DNA from: Bacteroidales bacterium
Lineage (GTDB): Bacteria > Bacteroidota > Bacteroidia > Bacteroidales > Paludibacteraceae
DNA: 56,816 bases
NCBI GenBank assembly: GCA_012837685.1
Contig: DUQS01000072.1
Location: 1-56,816 of the forward strand
Direction: 5' to 3'
Shown: positions 51,636-56,816 of the stretch, piece after piece
Position numbering within the stretch: the first letter of the stretch is position 1
How the letters are laid out: each line of letters opens with the position of its first letter
The notes under the pieces: model-generated
Seen by the model: the letters and a program-made list of their open reading frames with translations, nothing else
Database searches by the model: none
What the model was told of the DNA's origin: nothing
Made by a program: the position numbers and the translations under genes

Positions 51636-52832
51636 TTAACTTACTTCTTCTATTTCTATAATTTTTGTGCGAGTAGGTGTAGTCGCTCCGTTTTCATAAA
51701 TTTCGATGGTAATATTTTTGTTTTGGTAATCAAAAAACGAATAAGCCGGTCGAACTTCTATTTTTATATCACATTGTTGCCCTGATTCTACGGATGTGAG
51801 CGTTGAACCTGACAAAGTGAAATTTATGGGTACGTCAGGGAAAAAAGAGAAAGCAACCCGTTCGCTTGTAACTACTATTTTTAGCGATGTTCCTTTTGGT
51901 AAATCGGCAGCAAGGCTATATGTACCAACTTTTATGGTTGTTGCATCACCAAACAAGGCGTTTGTTCCATATCGTCCCATTTCCGGATAAATTATATTAT
52001 TGGTAATGGTGTAAGGGCTGTTGGCGACAAAATCCGTGATGTAGCTTTCGAACTCCGGAATAGTTACAGTTACCCCCAATGCTTGATAGCGTGCTTCCAA
52101 GTTGGCGCGTACTTGAGCGAGGTTTAGCAAACGCGCATCGTTTAGCAATTTAGAACCGAGTGTTGTATTGTCCAATTTTCCGTCTTCGCGAATGTCGGTG
52201 CAAATGTTTGCCAACAGTTCCGAAAGTTCCGCTTCCGTTCTAAATCCTTGTGCCATGAGCGACACAGCCAAAAGTATGGCATTGCCGTCTCCTGTTTTGG
52301 TAATGTCCAACGTTTCCGCTTTCGGAATTTCTTTAGTGATGCCGAAAATGGCAAGAACTTCTTTTTGAGCTTGTGTTTTAGCCGAAGCAAAATCGTTGCC
52401 GAGAGACATAAGGTAGGTTATTCGCGGTTTCTCCAAATGCGACAGAATGTTTACGTTGAGTGTAGCCGCATCTTGTAGGTCGGCTATAGCATTCAAGGTG
52501 AGCTGTGCGTTGGATGTTTTGCCCGAAACTTCGTTGAAATAGAAACCGGTGGCTTTTAGTTCCACGTAAGGCGACGACAATTCAACATTGTTCAGTTCGA
52601 AACAGCCTTCGTTGTTGGTTATTTGCGTATCGAACATTTTTCCTGTTTGTCCCATGCGGTTGTTCAATTCGGCAATGGTGATAGAGGTGCCGCTGATAAA
52701 CGGTCCCTTTTGCGCATAACCGCTGATTTTTTCTTTAAAAATCGGCGTAACGGTCATTTCCTCTTGTTTTTCACAAGAGGTTAGCAGGCATACAAAGCCT
52801 GCTATTAACAGTAATGTAAAAGTCTTTTTCAT
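51636..52832 (-). CDS. Hypothetical lipoprotein of unknown function
   Basis: A 398-residue predicted lipoprotein: signal peptide KKTFTLLLIAGFVCLLTSC with the lipobox cysteine near residue 20. An early beta-rich region (about 38-110: ISGYAQKGPFISGTSITIAELN, ITNNEGCFELNNVEL, YVELKATGFYFNEVSG) looks like a carboxypeptidase-regulatory/SdrD-type sandwich; a helical middle (about 115-270: LQDAATLNVNILSHLEKPRITYLMSLG, AQKEVLAIFGI) follows; the last 110 residues are again beta-rich. I recall similar lipoproteins in Bacteroidetes and Fibrobacter but no assigned function. It is separated from miaB by a shared terminator and lies at the start of the right-hand cluster of exported proteins. Confidence 0.82.
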   Translation of the reverse strand: MKKTFTLLLIAGFVCLLTSCEKQEEMTVTPIFKEKISGYAQKGPFISGTSITIAELNNRMGQTGKMFDTQITNNEGCFELNNVELSSPYVELKATGFYFNEVSGKTSNAQLTLNAIADLQDAATLNVNILSHLEKPRITYLMSLGNDFASAKTQAQKEVLAIFGITKEIPKAETLDITKTGDGNAILLAVSLMAQGFRTEAELSELLANICTDIREDGKLDNTTLGSKLLNDARLLNLAQVRANLEARYQALGVTVTIPEFESYITDFVANSPYTITNNIIYPEMGRYGTNALFGDATTIKVGTYSLAADLPKGTSLKIVVTSERVAFSFFPDVPINFTLSGSTLTSVESGQQCDIKIEVRPAYSFFDYQNKNITIEIYENGATTPTRTKIIEIEEVS

Positions 52833-52886
52833 AGCTGTAAAAATTTAAAGTGAATAATGAGATTTTTATTAATAAAAGAGTATTTT

Positions 52887-53543
52887 TTATTCCTTTATAA
52901 ATTGTTGTGTTTCTTCGTTTGCTGTAATTATATATGTTCCTGAAGGTAAGTGAGAAATGTTGATAGTAGCTGTTTGTTCTACTGTTTGTTGTAAAACAAT
53001 CTTTCCTTGAACATCAACAATTTTTATATTATTGTTCGTTGTAGGTAAAGTGAGTTGTAACAGCTCTTTTACCGGATTAGGAAAAATTTTAAACCTTAAA
53101 TTATCATCTGAAATTCTGTTTAATCCCGATTCTTTTTTTCTCGTTCCCTTGCACGTACATTCAAGTGTGCCACCGGAAGTGCCTACATTGTAATTGATAG
53201 TTATAGAATCTTGAATTACCTTGCCTGTTCCCGAAATATGTAACGAATTGTCGAAGTTTTGAAAAGTTTGTAAGGGTATTTGAAAGGTACTGTCGTTAGT
53301 TATATTAGCTCCAATAGCCTCATAAAGCCCATGTTCTTTTAAATAAAGCTGAATATTAAATGTATCTACACTTGACGCTTTGATTTCAATTTCATAATCT
53401 GTCGTATCCGGAGGCATTGGATATGTGCAAGATTTACAAATTTCTTGAATGGTATAAATACCAACAAATTGTTGAACTTCTTGTGCGGTAATATGTAAAC
53501 CGAACATTATACCTGCCAGTGTTAAAAAAAGTTTTGTTTTCAT
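52887..53543 (-). CDS. Secreted hypothetical protein with T9SS type A sorting domain
   Basis: A 218-residue exported protein. After a signal peptide (KTKLFLTLAGIMFGLHITAQ) comes a domain of about 115 residues of unknown function with cysteines in ICKSCTYPMPPD and LECTCKG; it may be a small beta-barrel. The last 75 residues (FKIFPNPVKELLQLTL, NIKIVDVQGKIVLQQ, LPSGTYIITA) are a typical T9SS type A C-terminal sorting domain, so the protein is expected to cross the outer membrane and be anchored or released. It lies 18 bases downstream of the M6 protease gene, likely in one transcript with it. Confidence 0.85.
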   Translation of the reverse strand: MKTKLFLTLAGIMFGLHITAQEVQQFVGIYTIQEICKSCTYPMPPDTTDYEIEIKASSVDTFNIQLYLKEHGLYEAIGANITNDSTFQIPLQTFQNFDNSLHISGTGKVIQDSITINYNVGTSGGTLECTCKGTRKKESGLNRISDDNLRFKIFPNPVKELLQLTLPTTNNNIKIVDVQGKIVLQQTVEQTATINISHLPSGTYIITANEETQQFIKE

Positions 53544-53561
53544 AGTTATTTGATTTAAAGA

Positions 53562-55331
53562 TTAATAATCTCCACAACCATTCATGTTGATTTCAAAAAC
53601 ACCTCCTTGTTGTGTTTCAAATCCTTCATTTAAGATAATTTCATTTGCAGCTTCAAAAGTTACATTATCAGTACTTTTAACAGTAACTGTTCCTGATGTT
53701 GTAATAGAATTAGAAGCATTAGTCAATGAAGGTAGAGAATTTGTATTAGAATATACAATATCGTTGCCATCACAAAATCTAACATCGAAACTTATTGTGT
53801 TACCAACTGAAGATATGTTTTTGATGTAAATATTACCTAAATTTCCATTAGAAATGAAACAATAGGGATTAGATGTATTATGAAAGACAGTTCTACCTGA
53901 ATTGCTAGACAAATGAGCGTTTGAATTGCTTCCTTTATTTGTTAAAGAACCGTTTAACCTAAAGACATAAACTTCATCTGTAGCACCTCCAGCTCCCGAA
54001 CCATTACTATTTCCATGATAATTTTCATTTATACGATAAATAATTAATCCACTATTTGGTAAACTGCTTTCAAATGTGCCTGTTTTTTTTCTATATTCCA
54101 AAAACAAATATTGAGAAGAACCACTAATAGGAATTTTATAACAATTGTTCGATGGGGATGTTATTGGATTTAATGTATAAGTGCCTGAAGTTGTTATTTC
54201 AGGAACAGTTGTTATCCAATTATCATATTTAGATTTCATATATGCTCCCATGTGTTGTGGAGGGTTTTTAACGTGATCCATTAAATCCCAATCCCCAACA
54301 GGAGCCATATTATCACCATTATAATGATAAAGGTCTGGTGCTCCCAATGTGTGATACATTTCATGGCATAATACTCCCACTCCATTATAGGTTAAATGAT
54401 CTTCAATTTGGAAATTATAATCCCAGACAAGTTTACCATTAATATACTCAGAAACTGAATGCAAAACCCATCTATGAGGCCATAATAAAGTATTCCATGC
54501 TGTTGTTTCTCCTCTAATGATAAAACAGATATTATCTACGCAGCCATCATTGTTATAATCTAAAATTAAGGAAGCAGGTATTTGATTTTTAACAAAATTT
54601 ATTGCTCGTTGAAGTAAAGTGTGTTCTCTTGATTGTAAATCCCATGATGAAGTGTATCCGGAATCATTAGTTGCTGAATAAGGAGCATAATAATCCCTAA
54701 TATGATTGTCTTGATATGAAATAATTGTCGTTCCGTTATTCGTTGGATAAAATGAGGTAGAAATATCTATTTGATTATAGCTTGCTTCATTAAAATAATT
54801 TTGCATAGAGTTTGCACCGCTAGTTGTGTTATTAAACATGGATGTGTAAACAGCTTGATTTGCAGGAAATTCTGTCTGGTCTGCAAATCTAATATAAATA
54901 ACGATGTTATTTAAAATTGCGGTAGCTTTTTGTGATTTAATGTTGTTGTTCTTTGAAATAACAGTTTTTTTTGGAGTAGCTAATATAAATTCATTTCTTT
55001 TAGCCAATATTTTTTCAGAAGATATATTTATATTTGGCTCTAAATCTGTTGTATTAGGGTTTATTTCACCAACCACATATTGAGAGGCAATAATTTCATC
55101 ATTATCTAGTTTTGCATAACAATAATATCCTGTCTCAGGATTTTGTATTATCGTAAATCCATCAATATCATGCAACCAATTATGAAATTCATCACCAGTT
55201 GCATAAATTTTCAATTCTTTATTATTTGGTTGTTTAATTGTCACTGGAACATTTGTCAGGTATGCTCCAAAAGACATAGGGCTATATAATAATCCAAATA
55301 TAAGAAATGCTATTTTTAATAGTGTTTTCAT
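53562..55331 (-). CDS. Secreted M6-family (InhA-like) zinc metalloprotease
   Basis: A 589-residue exported protease. MKTLLKIAFLIFGLLYSPMSFG is the signal peptide; a propeptide-like region follows to about residue 140 (TGDEFHNWLHDIDGFTI), then the M6 catalytic domain with HEMYH at His323/Glu324 in CHEMYHTLGAPDLYHY. The C-terminal region (about 500-589) ends with VKSTDNVTFEAANEIILNEGFE, a pattern of surface coathanger-like stalk repeats rather than a classic T9SS domain. M6 proteases degrade host or extracellular proteins. ATG 55331 opens the signal peptide; the frame starts upstream at 55364. The gene is AT-rich with many AGA codons relative to neighbours, which may indicate acquisition. Confidence 0.86.
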   Translation of the reverse strand: MKTLLKIAFLIFGLLYSPMSFGAYLTNVPVTIKQPNNKELKIYATGDEFHNWLHDIDGFTIIQNPETGYYCYAKLDNDEIIASQYVVGEINPNTTDLEPNINISSEKILAKRNEFILATPKKTVISKNNNIKSQKATAILNNIVIYIRFADQTEFPANQAVYTSMFNNTTSGANSMQNYFNEASYNQIDISTSFYPTNNGTTIISYQDNHIRDYYAPYSATNDSGYTSSWDLQSREHTLLQRAINFVKNQIPASLILDYNNDGCVDNICFIIRGETTAWNTLLWPHRWVLHSVSEYINGKLVWDYNFQIEDHLTYNGVGVLCHEMYHTLGAPDLYHYNGDNMAPVGDWDLMDHVKNPPQHMGAYMKSKYDNWITTVPEITTSGTYTLNPITSPSNNCYKIPISGSSQYLFLEYRKKTGTFESSLPNSGLIIYRINENYHGNSNGSGAGGATDEVYVFRLNGSLTNKGSNSNAHLSSNSGRTVFHNTSNPYCFISNGNLGNIYIKNISSVGNTISFDVRFCDGNDIVYSNTNSLPSLTNASNSITTSGTVTVKSTDNVTFEAANEIILNEGFETQQGGVFEINMNGCGDY

Positions 55332-55477
55332 CTTATTTAAATTATGGTTAATATGTTTGTTCAATTATATAAATGTTACTGTTGTAAAGGGACAGAGTAG
55401 TTTCTTATCAAGTTACAAAGTATTTTTGATTGTATTTGTTTGTGAGTATACAAATAACAGACAAAAATATATTGTAA

Positions 55478-56731
55478 CTATTTTGTTAATATCATTCGTT
55501 TGGTATCAATTATTTTACCGTCTGCAATAAGCGAATAGAGGTACATACCGGCGGTGAGTTCTCCTCCGTGTATGGTTGTTGAGGCGGAGCCACGTTGTTT
55601 TAGTGTTATTCTGCTTATTTGTGCGCCATTCATATCGTAGATGTAGGGCTCTGCTCTTTGAATGGTTTCGGGCAATGCAAAAGCAATTTCCGTATCTTGC
55701 GTAAAGGGATTGGGTGTGTTTTGAAACAATTTGGCTCCCAGTAAGTCATTGCTACTTGCAGATTTTTCGTCGTTAGCTATTGTCTGTGCCTTTGAAGCAT
55801 TTTGTGCAGCTACGGTTTTCTCCAAATTTTCCAATTGAATTTTCATTTCTTCAATTATAGTTTGTTGCTCTTTTATGCCTTCTACTAACAATGCTACTAT
55901 TTCTGAATAAGCGACGGCTTTTGTTCCGCTGGGAGATGTACGTACTACATCCGGCAAAATCTTGTCCACTTCTTGCGCAATGAAACCGATATGAGCTAAT
56001 TCGATATCTTCTTTTTCCATAGTAGCCATAACTTCGGGATCTAAAGGAGAGTAAGAGTTTTTCTTGGAGGTGGGAGTTGATGAATCAACAGCGTTTTGAG
56101 TAGGTTGTGTTTTGTCAGATTCTATTGAACTTTTGTATCTAAATGAAACACCCCGTAAGTTCAGTATTTTATCCAGTGGCTTTTCTATAACTTTTATGTC
56201 AAACTTTAAGGTTTCGTCTGATGGTGTATATCCTCCGTAAGCATAGACGGTGCCGTTACCTGTTACCGTGAATTTGTTATTGTTAGCAGCAAATGCTAAA
56301 CTGGTATTGCGTGCAACATTAGCATATACGGCGACACCATCGTAAGATGTATTATTGAAGGCTGCATATAATCCGTATGAATGAAATGCGCCATCTTGAA
56401 TTACGCTTAAAGCTCCATAGTCACCAAAATTTGAGTAGTTACCGATATAAACGCAACCATCAAAGAACCCTAATCCGTAATTGGGCTTATTACCATCTCT
56501 TAAAAAAGCGGTATAATCATCAACCGTCAGCCTTAATGCGTTTTGAAAGAACGTTGAGTTGTAAAATGTCAATCCGTTTGTTGCTCCTGCGGTAAGATTA
56601 AATTGCATGTTGCCGTTAACCGTACCTGTTGTTCCTCCAAACAATAATTTCCCATTGTTGAATACTTTCATTTGCGCATTAATTGCGATAGAGCATATTA
56701 CTGCACTAAAAAGAAGAACTAATTTTTTCAT
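55478..56731 (-). CDS. Secreted tail-fibre-like protein with S74 intramolecular chaperone and T9SS sorting domain
   Basis: A 417-residue exported protein. Signal peptide KKLVLLFSAVICSIAINAQ; a beta-rich region (about 20-165) with many short glycine and asparagine turns; a peptidase S74-type chaperone domain beginning GYTPSDETLKFDIKVIEK, with the Ser171/Lys176 positions of the self-cleaving SDxxLK motif, and the later HIGFIAQEVDKILPDVV segment; a coiled coil (about 290-320); and a T9SS type A sorting domain at the end (FQNTPNPFTQDTEIAFALPE, MNGAQISRITL, AGMYLYSLIADGKIID). S74 domains trimerise phage tail spikes and then cleave themselves. A surface fibre is the natural guess. A -7 element lies 44 bases upstream. 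Confidence 0.86.
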   Translation of the reverse strand: MKKLVLLFSAVICSIAINAQMKVFNNGKLLFGGTTGTVNGNMQFNLTAGATNGLTFYNSTFFQNALRLTVDDYTAFLRDGNKPNYGLGFFDGCVYIGNYSNFGDYGALSVIQDGAFHSYGLYAAFNNTSYDGVAVYANVARNTSLAFAANNNKFTVTGNGTVYAYGGYTPSDETLKFDIKVIEKPLDKILNLRGVSFRYKSSIESDKTQPTQNAVDSSTPTSKKNSYSPLDPEVMATMEKEDIELAHIGFIAQEVDKILPDVVRTSPSGTKAVAYSEIVALLVEGIKEQQTIIEEMKIQLENLEKTVAAQNASKAQTIANDEKSASSNDLLGAKLFQNTPNPFTQDTEIAFALPETIQRAEPYIYDMNGAQISRITLKQRGSASTTIHGGELTAGMYLYSLIADGKIIDTKRMILTK

Positions 56732-56774
56732 AGCTATTAAAATTTAAAGGTTAAGATAAAATATTATTTCGCTC

Positions 56775-56782
56775 CAAAGGTA
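56775..56782 (-). promoter_or_regulatory. -7 promoter element of the S74/T9SS gene
   Basis: On the minus strand TACCTTTG matches the -7 consensus. The expected -33 region is a (TA)n run near 56797-56813 without TTG. Confidence 0.55.
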
Positions 56783-56816
56783 GAGAAATTTTTATACATA
56801 TATATATATATAGTTA

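Noticed and set aside
56793-56814. Short (TA)n run at the right edge
   Set aside because: A simple AT repeat of about 20 bases upstream of a promoter; too short and common to interpret.
1-56816. CRISPR array, insertion sequence or rRNA operon
   Set aside because: No regularly spaced direct repeats, transposase or rRNA sequence was seen on either strand.

Overview
The window reads as chromosomal DNA of a Bacteroidota member, most likely order Bacteroidales. Supporting signs are the fused lpxC/fabZ gene, a GldB lipoprotein, TonB-dependent uptake, secreted proteins with type IX secretion (T9SS) C-terminal sorting domains, the near absence of Shine-Dalgarno sequences, and repeated promoters of the Bacteroides type (TAnnTTTG near -7, TTG/TTTG about 19-20 bases further upstream). 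Species cannot be fixed from sequence reading alone. No insertion sequence, prophage or CRISPR array is visible.

Layout. 1-2763: elongasome genes mrdA (cut by the left edge) and rodA. 2814-5346: a TonB-dependent receptor behind a TPP riboswitch, hence probably a thiamin importer. 5480-8272: gldB, a Fur-family regulator, a membrane zinc peptidase and folA. 8365-10948: an A-rich, AGA-rich two-gene restriction-modification module (Dam-like methylase plus AlwI/BstNBI-type nuclease). 11077-16570: a catalytically degenerate M23-fold protein, dxr, rseP and an ABC-F ATPase. 16675-27933: four tandem paralogous secreted glycosidase-like (GHL10) proteins of increasing modular complexity. 27978-39070: ung facing a minus-strand block (rsmA, corA, ilvC, a lipoprotein, tRNA-Glu, rpsT, radC, proB, an HD protein, lpxD, lpxC/fabZ, lpxA). 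39226-42420: GtrA and flippase-like membrane proteins, then a two-component system. 42492-46598: tRNA-Gly, leuS and a YitT protein. 46617-50004: a gate-domain membrane protein, a short promoter-hairpin unit with a perfect palindrome, an RluD-type pseudouridine synthase, a stand-alone PASTA protein and rpmH. 50187-51503: miaB. 51636-56731: a surface or secreted set (an unknown lipoprotein, two T9SS-sorted proteins including one with an S74 tail-fibre chaperone, and an M6 metalloprotease).

The genes are mostly housekeeping functions for the cell envelope: peptidoglycan synthesis (mrdA, rodA), lipid A (lpxD, lpxC/fabZ, lpxA), isoprenoid precursors (dxr), envelope proteolysis (rseP) and secretion (gldB plus T9SS cargo). 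The accessory content is the R-M module, the GHL10 array and the right-hand secreted cluster. The most unusual items are the four-gene GHL10 array with its shared C-terminal module, the M23 protein that has lost its metal ligands, the palindrome-controlled short unit near 47.7 kb, and the S74-T9SS fusion at the right end. I did not find a clearly new multi-gene system.
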